In this document: one piece after another, positions 56,936-64,000 of the stretch
Position numbering within the stretch: position 1 is the stretch's first letter
Layout of the letters: the number at the start of each line of letters is the position of its first letter
DNA from: Yersinia thracica
Lineage (GTDB): Bacteria > Pseudomonadota > Gammaproteobacteria > Enterobacterales > Enterobacteriaceae
Direction: 5' to 3'
Assembly: GCF_902170565.1 (NCBI RefSeq)
Contig: NZ_CABHXX010000030.1
Span: 124,001-188,000, forward strand
Length of the DNA: 64,000 nt
Made by a program: the position numbers and the translations under genes
The notes under the pieces: generated by a model
Told to the model about the DNA's origin: nothing
Seen by the model: the letters and a program-made list of their open reading frames with translations, nothing else
Databases searched by the model: none

Positions 56936-57856
56936 ATGCGTTTAATTCTTACGCTGTTTGTGCTGCTGTTTACCCAGCTATTTCTAAACCTTGCGCATGC
57001 TTCGCCGCAGGCTCACGTCTCGGCTGAGCAAAAGAAAGGCCAAATCAGTCAGGCCAGCCCTGATGACCGTAAAAAACGCAAAGCCGATAAAACAACTAAA
57101 AAAACCAAAGTGACCAGCGATAAAACCGCCAGTAAAAACGTCACAAATAAAACAATCGCCAATAACGATAAAAAGAAAACGCCGGCTACTGCCAGCAAAG
57201 TCATTAAGAAGAAAACACAGCAAGTCAGTAAAACTACCGAAAAAAAATCAAGCAGCAGTAAAAAAATCCCGAGTAAAACAATTGCAACTAAAAAACCTCA
57301 GATTAAAACTGCAGCCAATAAAAAAGCGGCGGTGAGTAAAACAGAGAAAGTCGCTTATGGCCGCCACCGAAATAAAGCCCAAGGTAAGGCGGATGCCGAA
57401 TTAGCCGCGAATAATAAAACAAAGCTCAGCCCGGCACATAAAAAGCGCTATCAGCACGCCAAACAGACTGCGATGAGCAAGCTGATGAAACAAGTCGGTA
57501 AACCTTATCGCTGGGGCGGCACCTCCCCTAATACAGGTTTTGATTGCAGCGGGCTTATTTATTACGCCTATAAAGATGTCATCAGAATAAAAATGCCGCG
57601 TACGGCTAATGAAATGTATCATTTACGTGATGCTGCACCGGTTAAGCGCGCTGAATTAGAAAGTGGTGATTTAGTCTTCTTTAATATAGCCAATCGTGGT
57701 GTTGCTGATCATGTCGGTGTTTATTTAGGCAACGGCAAATTTATTCAGTCGCCGCGTACAGGTGAAGAAATTCGCATTAGCATGCTAGATAATGACTACT
57801 GGCAGGATCATTATGTTGGCGCGCGCCGCGTTGTAACACCCAAAACTATTCGCTAA
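56936..57856 (+). CDS. mepH: Murein DD-endopeptidase MepH (NlpC/P60)
   Basis: Periplasmic hydrolase that cuts peptidoglycan cross-links for wall growth. The 306-residue precursor has a signal peptide (MRLILTLFVLLFTQLFLNLAHA), a very Lys/Thr/Ser-rich basic linker (about residues 30-165) and a C-terminal NlpC/P60 domain. That domain holds the catalytic Cys in TGFDCSGLIYYAY and the His in VADHVGVYLGNG. The linker makes it about 35 residues longer than E. coli MepH. The ATG at 56936 opens the signal peptide; the frame extends 15 codons upstream. Located between grxD and sodB as in E. coli (ydhO). Confidence 0.93.
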   Translation: MRLILTLFVLLFTQLFLNLAHASPQAHVSAEQKKGQISQASPDDRKKRKADKTTKKTKVTSDKTASKNVTNKTIANNDKKKTPATASKVIKKKTQQVSKTTEKKSSSSKKIPSKTIATKKPQIKTAANKKAAVSKTEKVAYGRHRNKAQGKADAELAANNKTKLSPAHKKRYQHAKQTAMSKLMKQVGKPYRWGGTSPNTGFDCSGLIYYAYKDVIRIKMPRTANEMYHLRDAAPVKRAELESGDLVFFNIANRGVADHVGVYLGNGKFIQSPRTGEEIRISMLDNDYWQDHYVGARRVVTPKTIR

Positions 57857-58142
57857 TTAAAATCTATTCACTAATATCGAGCCACACACCCGGTAGCGCT
57901 ATCGGGTGTCAATAACCCAATCATCGGCCCCACAATCCCATAACATCAGTGCATAGTTTTTACGCAATAACCCATCAAACAATATGGTTATATCTGTCAT
58001 TTTTGTTAAAAGTTGTTAAGATTAATACCCACAACAAAAATACAACAATTACGATTTTAACCGCCCCTCACCCTATCTTAGCCACTGCGAAAGATCGGAT
58101 TTGAGGAGCAAACACCCTGAGTAACCCCGAAAGGAGAGAGCG

Positions 58143-58721
58143 ATGTCTTTTGAATTACCGGCATTACCTTATGCACAAAATGCACTGGAACCGCACATTT
58201 CTGCTGAAACGCTGGAGTACCATTACGGCAAGCACCATAACACTTATGTGGTCAACCTCAATAATCTGATTAAGGATACTGAGTTTGCGGGTAAATCCTT
58301 GGAAGAGATTATTAAAACCTCCAGTGGCGGTGTCTTTAATAATGCGGCCCAAGTCTGGAACCACACCTTTTACTGGCACTGTTTGTCACCTAATGGTGGC
58401 GGCGAACCTACTGGCAAAGTCGCCGATGCCATTAATCAATCCTTTGGTTCTTTCGCTGAATTTAAAGCACAGTTTACTGATGTGGCAGTGAAAAACTTTG
58501 GCGCAGGTTGGACGTGGCTGGTTAAAAAAGCAGATGGAACACTGGCGATTGTCAGTACCTCAAATGCGGCAACACCGCTGACGACTGCGGATAAACCACT
58601 GCTGACGGTCGATGTGTGGGAGCACGCTTATTATATTGATTATCGTAATGCGCGACCAAAATATCTGGAGAACTTCTGGGCATTAGTGAATTGGTCTTTC
58701 GTTGAGAAAAATTTAGCCTGA
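58143..58721 (+). CDS. sodB: Iron superoxide dismutase SodB
   Basis: Cytosolic Fe-dependent dismutase of superoxide. The 192-residue protein has the metal ligands of E. coli SodB: His27 in [12 protein letters not shown], His74 in QVWNHTFYW, and Asp/His in [11 protein letters not shown]. The ribosome site AAAGGAGA is strong. The start region GAGCGATGTC (58138-58147) is complementary to the RyhB core at 25376-25385 with one G-U wobble, the site of RyhB action in E. coli. sodB is also an FnrS target there. Confidence 0.97.
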   Translation: MSFELPALPYAQNALEPHISAETLEYHYGKHHNTYVVNLNNLIKDTEFAGKSLEEIIKTSSGGVFNNAAQVWNHTFYWHCLSPNGGGEPTGKVADAINQSFGSFAEFKAQFTDVAVKNFGAGWTWLVKKADGTLAIVSTSNAATPLTTADKPLLTVDVWEHAYYIDYRNARPKYLENFWALVNWSFVEKNLA

Positions 58722-58824
58722 TACAGCGAAAATAGAAAGACTCCATACGTGGATATTATCAGTAGAAATAATTAAGGGCGGGTTAACCGCCCTACTAATG
58801 GCTTCACACCGGCAAGCGGTTTAA

Positions 58825-58914
58825 TTAATTCATTACCGCCACGAAGCTAAAAGCAATAATCATCGCCAGCGCACCAACAGTCGTAATCAGCGACATTTTC
58901 AGATTGGTATCCAT
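58825..58914 (-). CDS. ynhF: Small membrane protein YnhF
   Basis: A 29-residue hydrophobic protein beginning MDTNLKMSLITTVGALAMII, with one transmembrane helix, matching E. coli YnhF in length, pattern and genome position (between sodB and purR). AGGAG lies 6 bases before the ATG. Function unknown. Confidence 0.85.
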   Translation of the reverse strand: MDTNLKMSLITTVGALAMIIAFSFVAVMN

Positions 58915-59268
58915 AAAAACTCCTCAGCCGGTTAATCTTTATACTTGTCATACTAAAGTATAGTAAGGTAAAGGCACACAATTAGTGCGTTAAATCATTT
59001 TCCCACAGTTAAGAAAAAAAATCTTGTACTCATTACGCACTTTATAACATTGATTAACTCTTTCACTTTTCCTCCAGATCAGCCAAAATTCGCAGTTCAT
59101 AACTGTATGCCGACTAATAACGTCCAATAAAAACTCTCAGACAGCCTGCTGATTCAACTTACCAGCCTACTATCGTGTTTCTGTCTGAGCGGTGTTCGAG
59201 TCATACAGGCAAACGATTAACATAATACTTACCTGCTGTAACAGGTGAGCTTAGGAGTCATTCTTTTT
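58915..59268. other. Intergenic region ynhF-purR
   Basis: A 354-bp region with the divergent promoters of ynhF and purR. Apart from the possible PurR site listed separately, nothing is recognised. Confidence 0.45.
59207..59222. promoter_or_regulatory. Possible PurR operator upstream of purR
   Basis: AGGCAAACGATTAACA keeps the left half of the PurR consensus ACGCAAACGTTTGCGT, with a weak right half. purR is autoregulated in E. coli by sites in its 5' region. Position about 47 bp before the ATG. Confidence 0.45.
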
Positions 59269-60294
59269 ATGGCAACGATTAAAGATGTGGCCAAACACGC
59301 GGGTGTGTCCACCACCACCGTTTCGCACGTTATCAATAAAACTCGTTTCGTCGCCGAAAATACCAAGGCCGCTGTGTGGGCGGCCATTAAAGAGCTGCAT
59401 TATTCGCCCAGTGCTGTGGCCCGCAGCTTGAAAGTTAATCACACTAAATCAATTGGCTTGTTGGCAACATCCAGTGAGGCACCCTATTTTGCTGAGGTGA
59501 TCGAAGCGGTTGAAAATAGCTGTTATAGCAAAGGTTACACTCTGATTTTATGTAACTCTCATAATAATCTGGATAAACAAAAAGCCTATCTATCCATGCT
59601 GGCGCAAAAGCGTGTCGATGGATTATTGGTGATGTGTTCTGAATACCCTGAACAATTGCTGGGGATGTTAGAAGATTATCGCAATATTCCCATGGTGGTG
59701 ATGGACTGGGGTACCGCCCGTGGCGATTTTACTGACTCGATTATTGATAATGCATTCGAAGGGGGCTATTTAGCTGGCCGTTATCTTATTGAGCGCGGTC
59801 ATCGTGATATCGGTGCTATTCCCGGTCAGTTATCACGGAATACCGGTGGTGGTCGCCATCAGGGTTTCCTGAAAGCGCTGGAAGAGGCCAATATCCCGCT
59901 ACGTGACGAATGGGTGGTTCAGGGGGATTTTGAGCCAGAATCCGGTTATAAAGCCATGCACCAAATTCTGACGCAAAAACACCGCCCGACCGCCGTGTTC
60001 TGTGGCGGCGATATTATGGCGATGGGGGCAATATGCGCGGCGGATGAATTGGGCCTGCGGGTGCCACAAGATATTTCGGTGATCGGCTATGATAATGTGC
60101 GTAATGCGCGGTATTTCTCACCGGCGCTGACCACTATTCATCAGCCAAAAGAACGATTAGGTGAAACCGCTTTTGCCATGTTGCTCGACAGAATTGTCAG
60201 TAAACGCGAAGACCCGCAAACTATTGAAGTGCACCCTAAGCTGGTCGAGCGCCGCTCTGTTGCTGATGGCCCCTACCGCGATTACCGCCGTTAA
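59269..60294 (+). CDS. purR: Purine repressor PurR
   Basis: LacI-family repressor of purine biosynthesis genes, active with hypoxanthine or guanine. The 341-residue protein starts with the family helix-turn-helix and hinge ([20 protein letters not shown], then [18 protein letters not shown]) and continues with the ligand-binding core. ATG 59269 is the family start; an upstream in-frame GTG/ATG region adds eight residues only. Confidence 0.96.
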   Translation: MATIKDVAKHAGVSTTTVSHVINKTRFVAENTKAAVWAAIKELHYSPSAVARSLKVNHTKSIGLLATSSEAPYFAEVIEAVENSCYSKGYTLILCNSHNNLDKQKAYLSMLAQKRVDGLLVMCSEYPEQLLGMLEDYRNIPMVVMDWGTARGDFTDSIIDNAFEGGYLAGRYLIERGHRDIGAIPGQLSRNTGGGRHQGFLKALEEANIPLRDEWVVQGDFEPESGYKAMHQILTQKHRPTAVFCGGDIMAMGAICAADELGLRVPQDISVIGYDNVRNARYFSPALTTIHQPKERLGETAFAMLLDRIVSKREDPQTIEVHPKLVERRSVADGPYRDYRR

Positions 60295-60342
60295 TCTTCT
60301 CCTGCCGGTAGCCCCCTGTTACCGGCAGCTAACACTGTGCAT

Positions 60343-61269
60343 TCAGTCCTCAATCACGGTATTATCATCTTTTAGCCATTCATTATTAAGTGTGACACTG
60401 TCACCTAAATACGCCAGCATCCATGCTAAGGCTGGCGAATGATTATTCTGCTCCCACGTCAAGCAACACGGGCTATCCGGCAGTGGTTCGGCCAATGTTA
60501 ATGCCACCAGCTTCCCCTGTTCAATCAAGGGCGACACCATATGCGCAGGCACCATTCCGACACATAATCCTGCACACAGGCAATCTATTCCCGTCGCCCA
60601 ATCAGGTGCGACTAAGCGCTGTTGGTTATCCAAAGTCCAGGTGTCTCGTTTCGGCAGATTTCGCGCGGTATCCTCCAAACAAAGTGAAGGATAAGGCCGC
60701 AATTGATCATCAATAAGGGAACCGGTTAAGTGGGCTAAGGGGTGATTGACGCTCACCACACAATGCCAGGTCAAAAAGCCCATATCGCGGAAGATAAACC
60801 GCCCGCCAACCGGAATGGCGCGAGTCGCCCCAATGGCCATTTCAGCTTGCCCATCCGCCAGTGCATCCCAGACACCATTAAATACCTCATAGCGCACCCG
60901 CAGTTCGATATCGGGAAAATGGCGATAAAAATCCAATACTAAGCGGCGACTCCGCTGAGGTTTGACGATTTTATCGATCACGATATTGAGTTGCCCTCGC
61001 CACCCATTCGCCACTTGCTGACACTGTCGCCGCGTGCCATTCATTTTTTTGATAACATCCCGAGCTTCTTTGATAAAAACCCTGCCCGCTTCCGTCAATT
61101 CTACATCCCGGTGACGCCGTACAAATAATGGCACAGCCAGCCACTCCTCTAACTGGCGCACGGTATAACTTACTGCGGACGGGACGCGGTGCAATTCTTG
61201 AGCAGCAGCACTGAAACTCCCAGTGCGGGCAACTGCATCGACCACATCCAATGAATATTCTGACCACAT
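60343..61269 (-). CDS. punR: LysR-family regulator PunR
   Basis: Activator of the purine nucleoside exporter gene punC in E. coli (formerly ydhB). The 308-residue LTTR has the N-terminal helix-turn-helix MWSEYSLDVVDAVARTGSFS with AAQELHRVPSAVSYTVRQLEEWL and an effector domain of family length; the N-terminal 80 residues are nearly those of E. coli PunR. Divergent from punC across 162 bp, where its binding site should lie. Confidence 0.92.
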   Translation of the reverse strand: MWSEYSLDVVDAVARTGSFSAAAQELHRVPSAVSYTVRQLEEWLAVPLFVRRHRDVELTEAGRVFIKEARDVIKKMNGTRRQCQQVANGWRGQLNIVIDKIVKPQRSRRLVLDFYRHFPDIELRVRYEVFNGVWDALADGQAEMAIGATRAIPVGGRFIFRDMGFLTWHCVVSVNHPLAHLTGSLIDDQLRPYPSLCLEDTARNLPKRDTWTLDNQQRLVAPDWATGIDCLCAGLCVGMVPAHMVSPLIEQGKLVALTLAEPLPDSPCCLTWEQNNHSPALAWMLAYLGDSVTLNNEWLKDDNTVIED

Positions 61270-61431
61270 AATTCTGCACTTCCCTTAGACTGAATATTTA
61301 CTATCAATTTTTTTGATAGCATGGCGCAAATATTACCGTTTCACAACCGAATACCTCGCCGCTAGAATGCCCCCGCAATGGAATTTCAATGCTAAGCGTT
61401 TTGCCTGCAAAATTATAATGAGACACAAAAA

Positions 61432-62676
61432 ATGAAAACCACATCGAGTTTCATGTTCTATCTGGCCGGTTTGAGCATGTTGGGGTACCTGGCCACCGAC
61501 ATGTACTTGCCCGCCTTTGGCGCGATGCAACAAGAACTGAACACCTCTGCCGGCTCCATCAGTGCCAGCCTCAGTATCTTTCTCGCCGGTTTCGCTATCG
61601 CTCAGCTTATCTGGGGGCCGGTTTCCGATAAGTTAGGCCGTAAACCCGTGCTATTAGTCGGGTTGGGCTTATTTGCTATCGGCTGTCTGGGTATTTTATG
61701 GGTTGAAACCGCGACACAGTTATTGGTTCTGCGTTTTATTCAGGCCGTCGGGGTCTGTTCTGCTGCCGTAAGCTGGCAAGCATTAGTGGTAGATAGGTAC
61801 CACAGCAGCAAAGTCAATCGAGTGTTTGCGACCATAATGCCTTTAGTGGCGTTATCCCCCGCGCTGGCCCCTTTATTAGGTGCGTGGTTATTAAACCATT
61901 TCAGTTGGCGGTCAATTTTTGTCGTTTTATTGGCAATTACATTGTTACTGCTGATCCCGACCGCACTGCTTAAGGAACGGAAAAAAGTGGCTTCGGATAG
62001 CGGGCTTAAAAGCAAAAGTGCCATTAGTTTCTGGCAGTTGCTGAAATCTCCGGTATTTAGTGGCAACGTGATGATGTTTGCTGCATGCAGCGCGGGTTTT
62101 TTCGCCTGGTTAACCGGTTCACCTTTTATTTTAGGTGATATGGGATATAGCCCGAATGCCATTGGTTTGAGCTATGTTCCACAAACATTAGCCTTTCTGC
62201 TCGGGGGTTTTGCTTGTCGCAGTGCATTGAGCCGGATTAAAGGCAACACTCTACTGCCGTGGCTGTTGGCCGGTTATGCCCTCAGTATGATTGCGCTCTA
62301 TCTGATCGCCACATTGACGACACCAACACTGGTAACCTTACTTATTCCGTTTTGCATAATGGCGCTGGTGAATGGTGCCTGCTACCCTATTATCGTAGCG
62401 AATGCATTAATGCCTTTTCCGGCGAATACTGGCAAAGCGGCGGCGCTACAAAACACGCTTCAGTTGGGTTTGTGTTTTATTGCCAGCATGATAGTTTCGC
62501 TCTTTATCAGCCAACCTTTACTGGCAACCGTCACGGTGATGCTATCGACGGTTGCTTTAGCCATATTGGGTTATGGCATTCATTGCTACGCGATGAAAAA
62601 TGAAAAAGGCCATACTGATCCAATGCCCAAAGTCATTGGCGTTACAGCAAGGCAGCAAGCGAATGAGTCCCGATGA
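61432..62676 (+). CDS. punC: MFS purine nucleoside exporter PunC
   Basis: Inner-membrane transporter of the drug:proton antiporter MFS group (formerly ydhC), 414 residues with twelve transmembrane segments. The motif [19 protein letters not shown] (motif A) is near residue 63 and the DHA1 motif [11 protein letters not shown] near the N-terminus. The last 17 codons (from about [15 protein letters not shown]) read through an ERIC-like repeat that supplies the TGA, so the native C-terminus is replaced or extended. Confidence 0.92.
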   Translation: MKTTSSFMFYLAGLSMLGYLATDMYLPAFGAMQQELNTSAGSISASLSIFLAGFAIAQLIWGPVSDKLGRKPVLLVGLGLFAIGCLGILWVETATQLLVLRFIQAVGVCSAAVSWQALVVDRYHSSKVNRVFATIMPLVALSPALAPLLGAWLLNHFSWRSIFVVLLAITLLLLIPTALLKERKKVASDSGLKSKSAISFWQLLKSPVFSGNVMMFAACSAGFFAWLTGSPFILGDMGYSPNAIGLSYVPQTLAFLLGGFACRSALSRIKGNTLLPWLLAGYALSMIALYLIATLTTPTLVTLLIPFCIMALVNGACYPIIVANALMPFPANTGKAAALQNTLQLGLCFIASMIVSLFISQPLLATVTVMLSTVALAILGYGIHCYAMKNEKGHTDPMPKVIGVTARQQANESR

Positions 62677-62737
62677 GCTTACTCAAGTAAGTAATTCGGG
62701 TGAATGAGTGCTGATAACGTAGCTGTAGCGTCAAGGG
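62628..62737. repeat. ERIC-like element overlapping the punC 3' end
   Basis: CAAAGTCATTGGCG at the start, GATGAGCTTACTCAAGTAAG core and GTAGCGTCAAG end, the same short form as the copy beside pdxY. The punC stop codon is in the core of the element. Confidence 0.85.
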
Positions 62738-63068
62738 CGAGGGGGATTAATCCCCAATATAAATAGTCACTAAAGAACATGCAGGCCGGACGCGATTTAT
62801 TATTGAGAAAGCGCTCCGGCAGGCCTATACTCAATCGAACTAATCAGAATACCATTTAAAAAAAGCATTATCTTAAGCATTTTCTGTGCGCGTGGATTGC
62901 GTCACATTTCCTCTTATGGATGAGTGGCCCTAAACCAAAGTGTCATTAGGGTTTCTTCTTAATCTTCCTCTTTCCTTTATGGATACCAGACACCAACTTT
63001 ATTGGTATGTACCCGCGTATATAGATTTTATCGCGAGTCATAAGTCAGAAGAAAGTGATGGAGAAGCT
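62738..63068. other. cfa upstream region
   Basis: A 331-bp gap with the cfa promoter region. A G+C-rich hairpin (62782-62826) is listed separately. The TGGAGAAGC before the ATG is the ribosome site. No sRNA was recognised. Confidence 0.45.
62782..62826. other. Hairpin upstream of cfa
   Basis: AGGCC and CCGGA arms pair with TCCGG and GGCCT around an A+T-rich loop. It has no U tract next to it, so it is not a typical terminator; it could be the end of the punC transcript or part of a long cfa leader. Confidence 0.45.
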
Positions 63069-64000
63069 ATGAGTTCATCCTGTATTGAAGACCAAAGTAT
63101 TCAAGAAAATCCGTGGTTTCGCATTGTACAAGAAATGCTGAATCGGGCTGATATTGAAATCAATGGCTCACGCCCCTTCGACATTAAAGTTAATAACCCG
63201 AACTTCTTCAAGCGGGTATTACAAGAAGGATCTTTGGCATTAGGTGAGAGTTATATGGATGGCTGGTGGGAATGTGATCGCCTGGATATTTTCTTCCAAC
63301 GCGTTCTCCGAGCTGGCTTGGAAAAACAACTTCCACACCATTTCAAAGATACTTTACGTATTGCTGCCGCGCGTATTATCAACTTGCAATCAAAGAAAAG
63401 AGCCTGGATTGTCGGTAAAGAACATTACGATTTAGGCAATGACCTGTTTAGCCTCATGCTCGACCCCAATATGCAATATTCTTGCGCCTATTGGAAAAAC
63501 GCCACAACACTTGAGCAAGCGCAGGAAAACAAATTGCAGATGATCTGTGAGAAGCTGCAATTAGCGCCCGGCATGACGTTGCTCGATATTGGTTGTGGTT
63601 GGGGCGGGCTTGCTGCTTATGCTGCACGTCATTTCGGGGTGTCCGTCTCCGGCGTGACTATCTCGGCTGAGCAGCAAAAATTGGCCCAAAAACGCTGTGA
63701 AGGTTTGGATGTCACTATTTTGCTGCAAGATTATCGCGATCTGGATGAACAATTTGACCGCATCGTTTCTGTAGGAATGTTCGAACATGTCGGCCCCAAA
63801 AATTATCGCACCTACTTTGAGGTGGTTAACCGAAATCTGAAGCCTGATGGATTATTTTTGCTGCACACCATTGGCGCTAATCGTACTGACCTGAGTGTTG
63901 ACCCGTGGATTGATAAGTATATTTTCCCCAATGGTTGTCTACCTTCAGTACAACATATTGCCCAAGCCAGCGAACCTTATTTTATCATGGAAGATTGGCA
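63069..64000 (+). CDS. cfa: Cyclopropane-fatty-acyl-phospholipid synthase, 5' part
   Basis: SAM-dependent enzyme that converts membrane unsaturated fatty acids to cyclopropane forms in stationary phase and acid stress. The first 310 codons are in the window; the gene runs off the right edge. It starts MSSSCIEDQSIQENPWFRIV and has the SAM-binding LLDIGCGWGGLA near residue 172, ISAEQQKLAQKRCEG, and VGMFEHVGPKNY, all close to E. coli Cfa. ATG 63069 after GGAGAAG. Confidence 0.96.
   Translation, partial: MSSSCIEDQSIQENPWFRIVQEMLNRADIEINGSRPFDIKVNNPNFFKRVLQEGSLALGESYMDGWWECDRLDIFFQRVLRAGLEKQLPHHFKDTLRIAAARIINLQSKKRAWIVGKEHYDLGNDLFSLMLDPNMQYSCAYWKNATTLEQAQENKLQMICEKLQLAPGMTLLDIGCGWGGLAAYAARHFGVSVSGVTISAEQQKLAQKRCEGLDVTILLQDYRDLDEQFDRIVSVGMFEHVGPKNYRTYFEVVNRNLKPDGLFLLHTIGANRTDLSVDPWIDKYIFPNGCLPSVQHIAQASEPYFIMEDW

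Noticed and set aside
58773-58795. Hairpin after sodB as terminator
   Set aside because: A good GGGCGG/CCGCCC stem but no U tract; it may still end the transcript, so it is not listed as a terminator.

Overview
The window looks like a chromosomal segment of an enteric bacterium of the Yersiniaceae, most probably the genus Yersinia (Y. enterocolitica-like). Three things point there: long runs of genes in the order known from E. coli K-12 (zntB/fnrS; mppA-mpaA-ycjG-tpx-tyrR-ycjF-ycjX-psp-sap; dtpA-gstA-pdxY-tyrS-pdxH-mliC-anmK-slyB-slyA-ydhIJK-ydhF-ydhL-nemR-nemA-gloA-rnt-grxD-mepH-sodB-ynhF-purR-punR-punC-cfa), ycjX-ycjF fused to the pspABCD operon as in Yersinia, and several 127-bp ERIC elements. 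No tRNA, rRNA, IS element, prophage or CRISPR array was seen.

Layout. 1-7 kb: ldhA, a DUF333 lipoprotein, an MgtC-like membrane protein, an EmrE-type efflux protein and nifJ. 7-11.3 kb: an A+T-rich PI-PLC-domain gene, ttcA, the anaerobic sRNA FnrS with its FNR site, zntB, and an unrecognised cluster of very small membrane-protein ORFs. 11.3-17.3 kb: murein-peptide recycling (mppA, mpaA, ycjG), thiol peroxidase and TyrR. 17.5-18.6 kb: an Xre/RES (NAD-depleting type) toxin-antitoxin locus. 18.6-23.9 kb: the phage-shock regulon (pspF divergent from pspABCD-ycjXF, with a sigma-54 promoter). 23.9-25.5 kb: the most notable accessory island, a two-gene operon for a pertussis-toxin-S1-like ADP-ribosyltransferase and a small secreted B-like subunit, directly downstream of and co-oriented with the iron sRNA RyhB and its Fur box. 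25.7-31 kb: sapABCDF. 31.6-33.8 kb: an AhpD/CMD-like protein and a convergent LysR regulator. 34.3-48 kb: peptide uptake, glutathione transferase, vitamin B6 metabolism, tyrosyl-tRNA synthetase, lysozyme inhibitor, anhydromuramic acid kinase, SlyB/SlyA and the ydhIJK efflux operon. 48-57.9 kb: ydhF, ydhL, an inserted eptA (lipid A phosphoethanolamine transferase), nemRA, an inserted exported S66 peptidase, gloA, rnt, grxD and mepH. 58-64 kb: sodB, ynhF, purR, punR/punC and the 5' part of cfa.

How it fits together. Much of the window deals with the envelope and with host or stress defence: murein recycling (mppA/mpaA/ycjG/anmK/mepH), membrane stress (psp), antimicrobial peptides and lysozyme (sap, eptA, mliC, slyA/slyB), and electrophile/peroxide detoxification (tpx, nemRA, gloA, gstA, sodB). 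Two Hfq-type sRNAs (RyhB, FnrS) and a target known from E. coli (sodB) lie in the same 64 kb. The accessory insertions (PI-PLC, small membrane cluster, Xre-RES, AB5-like toxin, CMD/LysR, eptA, S66 peptidase) sit between conserved core genes. Intergenic regions carry ERIC elements, three of which touch or supply gene ends, and short tandem repeats of 16-20 bp.
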